A DNA stretch of 64,000 nt from Xanthomonas theicola (GTDB lineage Bacteria; Pseudomonadota; Gammaproteobacteria; Xanthomonadales; Xanthomonadaceae), in assembly GCF_014236795.1 (NCBI RefSeq), contig NZ_CP049017.1:3264001-3328000 (forward strand), written 5' to 3'. Positions within the stretch are counted from its first letter, which is position 1. The number at the start of each line of letters is the position of its first letter. The position numbers were made by a program, and so were the translations under genes. The notes beneath the pieces are model-generated. The model saw only the letters and a list, made by a program, of their open reading frames with translations. It searched no databases and had not been told where the DNA came from. This document shows, one piece after another, positions 48,308 to 56,756 of this stretch.

Positions 48308-49663
48308 TCAAAGCCACCCCGGCACCACCAACAGCAGCCAGGCCAGCAGCGGACCGAAGGCGACCACCAGGCCGCTGTAGATCAGGAAGCGCTTGTACAG
48401 CGACTCGCGTTCGTCCGGAGCGGCCGAGGCCACCACCAGCGCGCCGTTGGTCGAGAACGGGCTCACGTCCACCACCGTGGAGGAAATCGCCAGGGCGCAG
48501 ATCACCCCGGCCGCGCCGAGATGACCCTGCAGCAGGAACGGCACCGCCAGCGGGATGGTCGCGCCCAGCACCGCCGCCGAGGAGGCGAACGCGGACACGA
48601 TGCCGCCGACGTAGCACACCAGCAAGGCGCCGAGCAGCGGGATGCCGATATCGGACACGCCGTTGCCGATGTAGTCCACCGCCCCGCTCTCCTGCAGCAC
48701 CGCCACGTAGGTGACCACGCCGCTGATCAGCAGCACCGTGGACCAGCTGATGCCGTCCACCGCGCCCTTCTGCGCCTTCGGCGACAGCAGCGCCAGCACC
48801 ACCGCCACGGTCATCGACACCAGGCCGACGTTGAGGTTGTAGATCAGCGAGGCGATGCCCAGGCCGAGCAGGCCGAACAGGGTCAGCACCCGGTCGCGGT
48901 TCAGGCGCATCGCGTCCAGCGCCGCCGGGTCGGTCGACAGGGTGCCGCCGCCGGCCGACAGCAACACGCCATGGCCCTCGATCGCGAACTGGCGGTGCGA
49001 GGACTCATCGCCCACCGGCATGTACTCGGCGTTGGCCAGCGACGGCGCCTGCCCGCGCCGCAGCAGCGCCAGGCCGCCGAAGGCGAAGAAGCAGATCAGC
49101 GCCATCAGCAGGTTGAAGCCGAGGCTGGTCAGGAACACCGCCATCTCGGTCACGTCCAGCCCGGCCTTCTCCACCACCTTGTTGGTGATGCCGCCGTACA
49201 CGCTGATCGGCGAGAAGCCACCGGCCTGCGCGCCGTGGATCACCAGCAGGCCCATCATCAGCGGATTGATCCGGTACTGCCTGGCGAAGCGCAGCGCGAC
49301 CGGGCCGATGATCGCCACCGCCGCCGGGCCGAGCGCGCCGAAGGCGGTCAGCACCGCGGTGACCACGAACATCACCCACGGGATCGCCACGATCTTGCCG
49401 CGGACCGCGCGCACCGCCCAATGCACCAGCAGATCGATGGTGCCGTTGTTGCGCGCGATCGCGAACAGATAGGTGATGCCGACCAGGGTCAGGAACAGGT
49501 CGCCGGGGAATCCGGCCAGGACCTCCTTCCCGTCCATGCCGACCCATACGCCACCGATGATGAAGGCCAACGCGAACGCGACGGCGCCCATGTTGACCGG
49601 CAACGCCGTGGCCACGATGAACATGACGATCAAGCCGATGATCGTCGCGATTTGTGGACTCAT
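48308..49663 (-). CDS. MatC-like dicarboxylate/malonate carrier (SLC13-related permease)
   Basis: A 451-residue polytopic membrane protein of about 12 helices. The N-terminus (MSPQIATIIGLIVMFIVATA, FIIGGVWVGMDGKEVLAGFP, GDLFLTLVGITYLFAIARNN) matches the MatC N-terminal family of Rhizobium malonate carriers. It also has GALGPAAVAIIGPVALRFAR and a C-terminal SSTVVDVSPFSTNGALVVAS. It follows mdcH by 135 bp on the same strand and probably imports malonate for the decarboxylase. Start ATG at 49663. Confidence 0.82.
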   Translation of the reverse strand: MSPQIATIIGLIVMFIVATALPVNMGAVAFALAFIIGGVWVGMDGKEVLAGFPGDLFLTLVGITYLFAIARNNGTIDLLVHWAVRAVRGKIVAIPWVMFVVTAVLTAFGALGPAAVAIIGPVALRFARQYRINPLMMGLLVIHGAQAGGFSPISVYGGITNKVVEKAGLDVTEMAVFLTSLGFNLLMALICFFAFGGLALLRRGQAPSLANAEYMPVGDESSHRQFAIEGHGVLLSAGGGTLSTDPAALDAMRLNRDRVLTLFGLLGLGIASLIYNLNVGLVSMTVAVVLALLSPKAQKGAVDGISWSTVLLISGVVTYVAVLQESGAVDYIGNGVSDIGIPLLGALLVCYVGGIVSAFASSAAVLGATIPLAVPFLLQGHLGAAGVICALAISSTVVDVSPFSTNGALVVASAAPDERESLYKRFLIYSGLVVAFGPLLAWLLLVVPGWL

Positions 49664-49798
49664 GCGCCCTCCCGAGCTTGCTGGATCCGTACCACTGCCG
49701 CGAATGGCCACCCGCCACCCTGGGTCGATCGCCCACTGCCAACCGCCGTTGCGGCGCGACGGCTCCCATCGCCGCCCCCCATCGCCGCCACGGCCGCA

Positions 49799-50719
49799 TC
49801 ACTGCATGCGTTGCTCCGCCTGCCGCGCCCAGGCCGCCGCCGCGGCCAGGCTGCCGAACTCTTCCACCGAGCGTGCCTGGCAGTCTGGCAACAGCTCGCG
49901 CACGATGCGCGCCAGCGCACCGCCCGGTCCCAGTTCCAGGAACACCCGCGCGCCGCGCTCGGCGGCCTGGCGCAGCGTGCCCGCCCAATCCAGGGTCGTC
50001 GCCAGCTGCGCCGACAGCGTGCCGATGGCGTCGTCGCGGTCGCCGATGCGGTGCCCGTCGATGCCGGCCAGCAGCGTGGCGCGCGGCGCGGCCAGCGCGG
50101 CGGCGCGCAGGTCGGCGGCGAAGGTCTGCGCCGCGCTCGCCAGCAGCGGCGTATGCGCGGCCACCGCGACCGGCAGCCGCGTGACCCGCGCGCGCAGGGC
50201 GCGCGCCTGGCGCGCGCCCTGCGCCAGCGCATCGGCATGCCCGCCGAGAATCAGATGGTCGTCGCCGTTGACGATGGCGATGTGCAGGCCGGTCTGCGCG
50301 CACAGCGCCTCGGCGGCGTCGCGCAGCAGGCCCTGCACCGCGATCAGGCCGTCGCCGTTGCGGCTGGCGGCATCCATGCGCTGCGCGCGCCGCACCGCCA
50401 GCGCCAGGCAGGTCGACGCATCCATGCCGCCGCCCAGCGCGTGCGCGGCCAGCTCGCCGATGCTGTAGCCGAGCAGCATGGCCGGCGTCGGCAACTGCGG
50501 CAGCAGCACCGCGGCATTGGCCAATGCCGCGGCGCAGACCAGGGGCTGCGCGACCGCGTTGTCGTAGCGCGCATCGGCGCCGGCCAGCGCGCGCGCATCG
50601 GCGTCGAGCACCTGCGCGGCCGCGGCCAGCACCGCCTCGGCCGCAGGCGCGCCGGCGCTGTAGTCGAACATTGCCGGATGTTGCGCGCCCTGCCCCGGGC
50701 ATAGCAGCGCCAGGCTCAT
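49799..50719 (-). CDS. mdcH: Malonate decarboxylase epsilon subunit (malonyl-CoA:ACP transacylase)
   Basis: A 306-residue FabD-like acyltransferase: LLCPGQGAQHPAMFDYSAG, the nucleophile elbow GYSIGELAAHALGG (Ser in GxSxG, here GYSIG), NGDDHLILGGHADAL and VAVAAHTPLLASAA with the catalytic His. It loads the first malonyl group on the acyl carrier subunit MdcC from malonyl-CoA. The ATG at 50719 overlaps the mdcB stop (ATGA), showing translational coupling. Confidence 0.9.
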   Translation of the reverse strand: MSLALLCPGQGAQHPAMFDYSAGAPAAEAVLAAAAQVLDADARALAGADARYDNAVAQPLVCAAALANAAVLLPQLPTPAMLLGYSIGELAAHALGGGMDASTCLALAVRRAQRMDAASRNGDGLIAVQGLLRDAAEALCAQTGLHIAIVNGDDHLILGGHADALAQGARQARALRARVTRLPVAVAAHTPLLASAAQTFAADLRAAALAAPRATLLAGIDGHRIGDRDDAIGTLSAQLATTLDWAGTLRQAAERGARVFLELGPGGALARIVRELLPDCQARSVEEFGSLAAAAAWARQAEQRMQ

Positions 50720-51528
50720 GCGGTCTCCTGGCGCTGCAGGAAGCAGGCGCAGGCGAGCAGGTCGGCGCTGCCGCCCGGGCTCAGCCGGCGTGCGACGAAG
50801 GCATCGCCGATGCGCGCCAGCCGCTGGCGCCACTGCGGCTGCGCCGCACCGCCGGCATCGAGGAACGCCCGCGCGCTGCGCTGCGCGAAGCGCAGGCCGT
50901 CGCGGCCGCCGCGATGCAGCAGGTTCAGATCCTCGGTGTGCGCGATCAGCAGCAGCAAGGTCTGCGCCATCGCAGCGTCGTGCGCGAAGCCGGCACGCAG
51001 CGCGCCGCGCAGCGCCGGCAGCGCCAGTTCGCGCAGCAGCGGAAACCCTTCAGCGGCCTGTTCGCGCACGCCCGCCACGCCATGCAGGCGGCGCATGCGT
51101 TGGCCGTGGCTGTGCGGATCCAGCGGCGCGTCCGGCAGCGCGTCGCGCCACAGGCCGACCGCGTTGCAGACCGCCACGCCATCCGTGGCCGCTTGATGCT
51201 GGCGGCGCAGCCGCGCCGCCGCGGCGACCAATAGGCCCAGGCTGAAGATCGCGCCGCGGTGGGTGTTGATGCCGCCGGTGGCGCGCAGCATGGCGCGCTC
51301 GGCAACGATGCCGAGTTCGCGCAGCGCCGGGAATGCGGCGTCCGCCGCTCCGGCGGCGGCGATCGCGACGAAGTAGCCGCGCAATGCGAACAAGCTGCGC
51401 AGGAAGGTGGCCGCGTCCATGTCCTCGTGGCTGCCGCGATCGAACGGCGTGACCAGGCCGGGCTTCGGCGCGCAGGCCAGCTCGGCGTGCAGGCTGGCCA
51501 CGGCGAGACGGCCGAGGCGGTGCGGCAT
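50716..51528 (-). CDS. mdcB: Triphosphoribosyl-dephospho-CoA synthase
   Basis: The conserved core of 270 residues begins MPHRLGRLAVASLHAELACA. CitG/MdcB marks: PKPGLVTPFDRGSHEDMDAA, GINTHRGAIFSLGLLVAAAA, LLIAHTEDLNLLHRGG and SPGGSADLLACACFL. It makes the 2'-(5''-triphosphoribosyl)-3'-dephospho-CoA used as prosthetic group of MdcC. The frame stays open upstream to an ATG at 51934-51936 that overlaps the mdcG stop (TGATG), giving a possible 406-residue form. The extra 136 residues are mostly translated REP sequence (PVGAASAATN repeated). The core start 51528 is the conservative choice; the family N-terminus is usually 10-20 residues longer. Confidence 0.85.
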   Translation of the reverse strand: MPHRLGRLAVASLHAELACAPKPGLVTPFDRGSHEDMDAATFLRSLFALRGYFVAIAAAGAADAAFPALRELGIVAERAMLRATGGINTHRGAIFSLGLLVAAAARLRRQHQAATDGVAVCNAVGLWRDALPDAPLDPHSHGQRMRRLHGVAGVREQAAEGFPLLRELALPALRGALRAGFAHDAAMAQTLLLLIAHTEDLNLLHRGGRDGLRFAQRSARAFLDAGGAAQPQWRQRLARIGDAFVARRLSPGGSADLLACACFLQRQETA

Positions 51529-51598
51529 GGCCGCGGTGCATGGAGCGTTCGCCACTGCATCCGCTGCGGTCGAAGTCACTCGCAGAGAGCCCGCAAAT

Positions 51599-51868
51599 TG
51601 CGCTGCAGGAGGGGCTGCAACCCCGACCACTTCCGGCACCGGGAAGATCGTGGTTTCGTTCGTCGCGGCCGAAGCCGCTCCCACAGGGAGTCGCCGATGG
51701 CTGGCTACCTGCACTGTGAGGGGGACTTCAGTCCCGACGGCTTCCGAAGCCGGAAGGTTTGACGCTGTGTTCGTCGCGACTGAAGCCGCTCCTACAGGGG
51801 GCAGCAGGTGGCTGGCCGATTCCCCTGTAGGAGGGGCTTCAGCCCCGACCACCGGTGGCGCCAACATG
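51599..51868. repeat. Cluster of REP palindromes in the 5' part of the mdcB frame
   Basis: At least five REP cores alternate in orientation: GCAGGAGGGGCTGCAACCCC, GTCGCGGCCGAAGCCGCTCC, GAGGGGGACTTCAGTCCCGA, GTCGCGACTGAAGCCGCTCC and GTAGGAGGGGCTTCAGCCCC. They form about two REPIN-like doublets plus one. All are read without a stop in the mdcB frame, giving repeats such as VGAASAATN. Confidence 0.7.
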
Positions 51869-51935
51869 TCCGCGGCGGCGGACGCCAGCGCGGGGAAATC
51901 GCCGTCCTCGTTGCTGCGCTTCCCCTGCAGGTCCA

Positions 51936-52589
51936 TCACGCCGCCCAGGCTTGCAGCAGCGCCGCACGCGGTTGCAGCCGGCAGTCGCGCAGCGCCTTGA
52001 CCAGCAGTTGCGCGCTGTCGCCGGCCAGTTCGCGCCAGCTCACCGCACTGCCGTCGGGCAGCAGCACTTCGCCGTCGACGCGGCGGCCGTGGCGCTGCTC
52101 CCAGCGCGCCAGGTCGGCGAGCAACGCGCTCGCCTGCGCCGGCGTCGGCACCTGCCACAACAGGTCGATATCCGAGCCGGCGCGCACATACGGCAGGCCG
52201 GTCAGCGCCTGCCAGGCGAAGGCGCCGAACACGCGCGGCACCAGGCCATGACCGGCGGCCAACGTCTGCAATGCGTGCAGCGGTGTCCGCCAGTCGGCCA
52301 CGGCCTGTCCCTGCGCGCAGACCTCGTCCAGCGTCGGCGGGGCGCGCTGCCGCAGCACCGCGCCCGGCGCTGCCGACAGCGACAGCCGCTGCTTGCCCTC
52401 GGCCGGCGGCAACGGCACGCCCAGGCGCAGCTGCTGCGCATCGTCGCCGCGATCGCCGCGCGCGACGATCGCCGGATGGCCGGCAGCGAACCAGGCGCGC
52501 AGGCGCGCCTGCGCACCCGGCGTACGCGCCTGCCACGGTGCATCGGCCGCGAGCCAGACCAGCTCGTGCCGGGCAAGCGGCTCATGCAT
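51936..52589 (-). CDS. mdcG: Malonate decarboxylase holo-ACP synthase (phosphoribosyl-dephospho-CoA transferase)
   Basis: A 217-residue protein with HELVWLAADAPWQAR at the N-terminus and the nucleotidyltransferase motif RAGSDIDLLWQVPTP (G-S-D-x-D) near residue 130. It attaches the prosthetic group made by MdcB to the Ser of MdcC. Start ATG at 52589 overlaps the end of mdcE by 8 bp; its TGA overlaps an ATG in the mdcB frame. Confidence 0.88.
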   Translation of the reverse strand: MHEPLARHELVWLAADAPWQARTPGAQARLRAWFAAGHPAIVARGDRGDDAQQLRLGVPLPPAEGKQRLSLSAAPGAVLRQRAPPTLDEVCAQGQAVADWRTPLHALQTLAAGHGLVPRVFGAFAWQALTGLPYVRAGSDIDLLWQVPTPAQASALLADLARWEQRHGRRVDGEVLLPDGSAVSWRELAGDSAQLLVKALRDCRLQPRAALLQAWAA

Positions 52590-53286
52590 GGCCGGCCGCG
52601 ACCTCCGCGGCGATCGATGCGGCGAGCAGGCGGCCGTTGCGCTCGGCGCCGCGTTGCGCGCGTTCGTCGCCGCGCAGCGGCGCCTGCAGCGCGGCGACCA
52701 GTGCCTGCGCCAGAGCGTCCACCCACAGCGCCTGCACCGCACCCATCGCCACGTAGTTCTCCACGCCCGGCGCGAACACCGGCGAGTTCTCGCTCAGGGC
52801 CTGCAGTTTCTCCAGCGGCTGCTTGGTGACCCGCGCCATCGCGCGCAGGTCCATCACCCGCACCTGCGCCTCGGGCAGCGCATAGATCGCGTCGGCCATC
52901 AGCCCGAACGCAAGGAAGCCGCCGCTGACCGATTCGCCGTAGACCAGCGTGAGCAGGCGCGCGCCGCGCCGCCGCGCCAGATCCAGGCACTGCGCCAGGT
53001 GGCCGAAGTAGCCGTTGATGCCCAGCAATTCGTCCTTGCGCGACGGGCGCTGGCCGGCGGTATCGACCAGCATCACGATCGGCCGCTGCGGATGTGCGCG
53101 GGTGCTGTCCAGCACCGCGGCGGCCAGCGCCAGCGCGTGCTCCACACCCACTTCCAGCTTGTCCGCGCTGCCGATCACGGTGACCTCGCCCAACGTAGTG
53201 GTGGCGCTGCCGCAGATCACGCCGTCGCTTACATCGACCCGGTGGCCGAGCGGGAACAGTTGCTGCAACAGAGGGGGCAGGTCCAT
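52582..53286 (-). CDS. mdcE: Malonate decarboxylase gamma subunit
   Basis: A 234-residue crotonase-fold carboxyltransferase-like subunit: PIVMLVDTAGQRPSRKDELL, GINGYFGHLAQCLDLARRRG and LVYGESVSGGFLAFGLMADA (oxyanion region), with ENSPVFAPGVENYVAMGAV. With MdcD it decarboxylates malonyl-S-ACP to acetyl-S-ACP. Start ATG at 53286 overlaps the mdcD stop as TGATG. Confidence 0.9.
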   Translation of the reverse strand: MDLPPLLQQLFPLGHRVDVSDGVICGSATTTLGEVTVIGSADKLEVGVEHALALAAAVLDSTRAHPQRPIVMLVDTAGQRPSRKDELLGINGYFGHLAQCLDLARRRGARLLTLVYGESVSGGFLAFGLMADAIYALPEAQVRVMDLRAMARVTKQPLEKLQALSENSPVFAPGVENYVAMGAVQALWVDALAQALVAALQAPLRGDERAQRGAERNGRLLAASIAAEVAAGHA

Positions 53287-54200
53287 CACGGGCTCTGGTC
53301 GGCGACGGCGGCAAGGAAGGCGGCGGTGTCCAGCAGCGGCAACGCTTCCGGATCGGCGATGCCTTGCCGGCGCCAGATCTCCGTGCCGTCGCGGCAATCG
53401 CCGTAGGCGTCCAGGCGCTGGCGCAGCGCGGCGTGTTCGGCGGCGATGCGCGCCAGGCCGTCGTCGTCCGCGGCCGGCGCATGCGCGGCCAGCGCGGCGA
53501 TCGCCGCAGCGCGGAACTCCTCGATGGCGTCGGCCACCAGCGCCTGCGCCTCGCCGAGCAGATAGCGGTGCTTGCCGCCGGTCACGCGCCAGACCAGGGC
53601 GCGGTCGCGCGCGTCGAATTCGTCCACCCCGCGCACGGTCTCGATCACTTCCGGACCCGACAGGCCCAGCCGTCCTTCCTCGGACATGACGATGCGCGAG
53701 CAGCAACGGCTGACGATGCCCATGCCGCCGAAGCAGCCGTTGCCGCTGCCGATCAGCGCCAGCACCGGCACGCCGGCGGCGCGCGCGTCCAGGGTGACGC
53801 GCATGATCTCGGAGATCGCGATCAAGCCGGCGTTGGCCTCGTGCAAGCGCACGCCGCCGGTATCCGGCAACAGCAGCACCGCCGCCGGCCGGGTCGCGAC
53901 GGCGCGCTGCAGCAGCCCGGTGAGCTTGGCGCCGTGCACCTCGCCGACCGCGCCGCCCATGAACTGGCCCTGCTGCGCGGCGACCAGCACCGCGCGCCCG
54001 TCGAGCCGGCCCTCGCCGACCACGATGCCGTCGTCGAACGCGCCGGGTTGGTCCAGCTGCGCCAGGTGCGGACTCATCGCGCGCTGGCGCGGGCCGACGA
54101 ACTCGCGGAACGAACCGGGATCGAGCACGCCGGCGATGCGCTCGCGCGCATCGGCTTCGTAGAAGCTGCGCGGACGGCGGTTGTCGGGGATCGCGCTCAT
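53286..54200 (-). CDS. mdcD: Malonate decarboxylase beta subunit
   Basis: A 304-residue crotonase-fold subunit: RSFYEADARERIAGVLDPGS, AAQQGQFMGGAVGEVHGAKL, LLLPDTGGVRLHEANAGLIA and IGSGNGCFGGMGIVSRCC, the last two being active-site loops. Start ATG at 54200 follows GGAGGTGCGC; a GTG six bases earlier is less likely. The 420-bp gap to mdcC is unusually long for this operon and is filled with REP sequence. Confidence 0.92.
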   Translation of the reverse strand: MSAIPDNRRPRSFYEADARERIAGVLDPGSFREFVGPRQRAMSPHLAQLDQPGAFDDGIVVGEGRLDGRAVLVAAQQGQFMGGAVGEVHGAKLTGLLQRAVATRPAAVLLLPDTGGVRLHEANAGLIAISEIMRVTLDARAAGVPVLALIGSGNGCFGGMGIVSRCCSRIVMSEEGRLGLSGPEVIETVRGVDEFDARDRALVWRVTGGKHRYLLGEAQALVADAIEEFRAAAIAALAAHAPAADDDGLARIAAEHAALRQRLDAYGDCRDGTEIWRRQGIADPEALPLLDTAAFLAAVADQSP

Positions 54201-54621
54201 GCGCACCTCCGGTGTGGGCGATAGGCGTGCGGCGCAGGACGAACGGAATGATGGTTGGCCGCGGCGATGCCTCCTGCAGGAGCGGCTTTGGGTGGCCTCG
54301 GGCCATCAGCCGCGACGAACGCAGCCCTGATATCACCGGCTACGAAAACGATAGGGGCTGAAGCTCCTCCCATAGGGAATGCGGCGCACCGATGCTGCGA
54401 CCCGATCCCCACCACAACCGCAAGCACTGAAACCCTGTACATGACGCCCCCGCCCGAAGCTACCTTCGATAGCGCGAAGTCTCCTGTGGGAGCGACTTCA
54501 GTGGCGACGAACGACGCCGAGATATCGCTGGCTCCAGACACCATCGGGGCTGACGGCCCGAGGCCACCCAAAGCCCCTGCTACAGAAAGCACCGCGATTG
54601 CGGATGTCGGGATTCGATGCA
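54201..54621. repeat. REP-rich spacer between mdcC and mdcD
   Basis: No gene seen. Contains at least four REP-like cores in alternating orientation: GCAGGAGCGGCTTTGGGTGG near 54278, GGGGCTGAAGCTCCTCCCAT near 54354, GTGGGAGCGACTTCAGTGGC near 54485 and CCCAAAGCCCCTGCTACAG near 54569. Two of them (GGTGGCCTCGGGCCATCAGC and GACGGCCCGAGGCCACCC) are themselves inverted copies of one variant. The operon transcript must pass through these hairpins. Confidence 0.65.
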
Positions 54622-54936
54622 TCACGCATCCTCCTGCAAGGCTTCCACCGCCTGGTCCAGGCGCAGCCCGACCACCGCCGGTGTGGCACCGACGTCGTTG
54701 ATCGAGATGCGCACGTCGCGCAGCGGATGGCGCGCGGCGAAATCGTCCAGCAGCGCCTGCCAGATCGTGCCGAAGCCGTGCGCGGCGGTGACGATCTCGA
54801 TCTGCATCGCCCCGCCCAGCTCCTGCGGTTCGATCAGCACTTCCAGGTTGCCGGACGACACCACGCCGACCAGCACGTGGTCGCGCCGGCCGTTCGGCGC
54901 CAGGCGCCCGTCGTAGCGATAGCGAAGGGTTTCCAT
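54622..54936 (-). CDS. mdcC: Malonate decarboxylase acyl carrier protein (delta subunit)
   Basis: A 104-residue protein: METLRYRYDGRLAPNGRRD, then VGVVSSGNLEVLIEPQ, where the first or second Ser carries the 2'-(5''-phosphoribosyl)-3'-dephospho-CoA group, and VRISINDVGATPAVVGLRLD. It is the swinging arm of the complex. It starts 8 bp after the mdcA stop. Confidence 0.92.
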   Translation of the reverse strand: METLRYRYDGRLAPNGRRDHVLVGVVSSGNLEVLIEPQELGGAMQIEIVTAAHGFGTIWQALLDDFAARHPLRDVRISINDVGATPAVVGLRLDQAVEALQEDA

Positions 54937-54944
54937 CGGCGTCC

Positions 54945-56588
54945 CTACCAGTTGCGGAAACGTTGCGGCGGCGCATACAGGCCGCCGGACCAGCGCACCA
55001 GGTCCTTGACGCTGCGCGCGGCCAGCAGGTCGCGGCTGGCGTCGCGCAGGCGGATGCCCAGGTCCTCGGGGCGGCGGATCACGCCGCGATCGCGCAGGTT
55101 CTCGACCATGCGCTTGTCGCGGCCCAGGCCCACCGCGGTGTAGCCGGCCACGCCGCGGATCGCCTGTTCGCGCTCCTCCGCGCTGCGGCACAGCAGCAGG
55201 TTGGCGATGCCGTCCTCGGTCAGCACGTGGCTGACGTCGTCGCCGTAGATCATCACCGGCGGCAGCGGCATCCTCGCGCGCTCGGCCAGTTCCCACGCGT
55301 CGAGTCGCTCGACGAAGGCCGGCGCCATGTGTTCGCGGAAGGTCTCCACCATCTGCACCACCAGCTTGCGACCACGCGGCATCTCGCCCGGGCGCGCGGC
55401 CTCGCGCCCGGCCTTGAGCCAGGCATTGCTGCCGTGGCGGCGCCCGCGCGCGTCCGAGCCCATGTTCGGCGCGCCGCCGAAGCCGGCGATGCGGTCGCGG
55501 GTGGCGGTGGAACTGTTGCCCTGCAGGTCGATCTGCAGGGTGGAGCCGATGAACATGTCGCAGGCGTACAGGCCGGCGGTCTGCGAGAACGCGCGGTTGG
55601 AGCGCATCGAACCGTCCGGACCGGCGAAGAACACGTCGGCGCGCGCGGCGATGTAGTGCTCCATGCCCAGTTCCGAGCCGAACGAATGCACCGACTCGAC
55701 GAAGCCCGACTCGATCGCCGGGATCAGCGCCGGATGCGGATTCAACGCCCAGTGCCGACAGATCTTGCCGCGCAGGCCCAGCGATTGGGCGTAGGTCGGC
55801 AGCAGCAGCTCGATCGCCGCGGTATCGAAGCCGATGCCGTGGTTGAGCCGGTCCACGCCGTACTCGGCGTAGATGCCCTTGATCGCCATCATCGCCATCA
55901 GCACCTGGATCTCGGAGATCTGCGCCGGGTCGCGGGTGAACAGCGGTTCGATGTAGTGCGGGCGCGGCGCCTGCATCACGTAGCCGATCCAGTCGGCAGG
56001 GATGTCCACGCGCGGCAGCGTGTCGAGGATCTCATTGACCTGGGCGACGACGATGCCGCCCTTGAACGCGGTGGCCTCGGCTATCACCGGGGTGTCCTCG
56101 GTGTTCGGCCCGGTGTAGAGATTGCCGTGGCGATCGGCCGCCTGCGCCGCGACCAGCGCCACGCGCGGAGTCAGATCGACGAAATAGCGCCCGAACAGTT
56201 CCAGGTAGGTGTGGATCGCGCCGATCTCGATGCGGTTGTCGGCGACCAGCCGCGCCAGGCGCAGCGCCTGCGGCCCGGAGAAGGAGAAATCCAGGCGCTG
56301 GGCGATGCCGCGTTCGAACACGTCCAGGTGCGAGGGCAGCGCCAGCACCGACTGCAGCAGGTGCAGCCCGTGCACCCGCGCCGGGTCGACCTCGGTGAGG
56401 CATTGCGACAGGAAATCGGCCTGCTTCTGGTTGTTGCCTTCCACGCAGACGCGGTCGCCGGGCTCGATCACCGCCTCCAGCAGCGCGACCGCGTCCTCGG
56501 CCTGCACCAGCCGCCCACGCGCCAGTGCGGCGGCGCGCTGCATGCGTTGCCGGCGATTGTCGGCGAACGTATTCCAGTCTTGAGGCAT
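54945..56588 (-). CDS. mdcA: Malonate decarboxylase alpha subunit (acetyl-ACP:malonate ACP transferase)
   Basis: A 547-residue CoA-transferase-fold protein, first gene of the operon. Visible: VCVEGNNQKQADFLSQCLTE, ADRHGNLYTGPNTEDTPVIA, YGVDRLNHGIGFDTAAIELL, GFVESVHSFGSELGMEHYIA and GFGGAPNMGSDARGRRHGSN. It exchanges acetate for malonate on MdcC. Start ATG at 56588 (MPQDWNTFADNRRQRM). The operon mdcA-C-D-E-G-B-H and the carrier lie on one strand and let the cell use malonate as a source of acetyl units. Confidence 0.95.
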   Translation of the reverse strand: MPQDWNTFADNRRQRMQRAAALARGRLVQAEDAVALLEAVIEPGDRVCVEGNNQKQADFLSQCLTEVDPARVHGLHLLQSVLALPSHLDVFERGIAQRLDFSFSGPQALRLARLVADNRIEIGAIHTYLELFGRYFVDLTPRVALVAAQAADRHGNLYTGPNTEDTPVIAEATAFKGGIVVAQVNEILDTLPRVDIPADWIGYVMQAPRPHYIEPLFTRDPAQISEIQVLMAMMAIKGIYAEYGVDRLNHGIGFDTAAIELLLPTYAQSLGLRGKICRHWALNPHPALIPAIESGFVESVHSFGSELGMEHYIAARADVFFAGPDGSMRSNRAFSQTAGLYACDMFIGSTLQIDLQGNSSTATRDRIAGFGGAPNMGSDARGRRHGSNAWLKAGREAARPGEMPRGRKLVVQMVETFREHMAPAFVERLDAWELAERARMPLPPVMIYGDDVSHVLTEDGIANLLLCRSAEEREQAIRGVAGYTAVGLGRDKRMVENLRDRGVIRRPEDLGIRLRDASRDLLAARSVKDLVRWSGGLYAPPQRFRNW

Positions 56589-56644
56589 GAGGCTTTCCGT
56601 CGGCCGATGAAGGGGCGGCCCCACCTCGCAGCGGGGCCGGTCGA

Positions 56645-56670
56645 AATTGTAATTACGATATAATTATGAA
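56645..56670. promoter_or_regulatory. AT-rich candidate promoter/operator of the mdc operon
   Basis: AATTGTAATTACGATATAAT followed by TATGAA is a sharply AT-rich island 57-82 bp before the mdcA start, with inverted TAATT / AATTA arms. FCD-type GntR repressors such as MdcY bind short AT-rich palindromes in this position. Motif assignment is tentative. Confidence 0.4.
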
Positions 56671-56756
56671 ACCGTGACCAATGCACGCTGCGCTGCAACA
56701 GGCGCTTCTACTAACGCAAGAAGCGCTGGCGCAACTCTCTGACTAGGTGCACCTAG

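Noticed and set aside
54197..54976. A 259-codon minus frame across the mdcC-mdcD gap with a MHRIPTSAIAVLSVAGALGG start
   Set aside because: It consists of translated REP sequence and overlaps mdcC in another frame; no protein family character.
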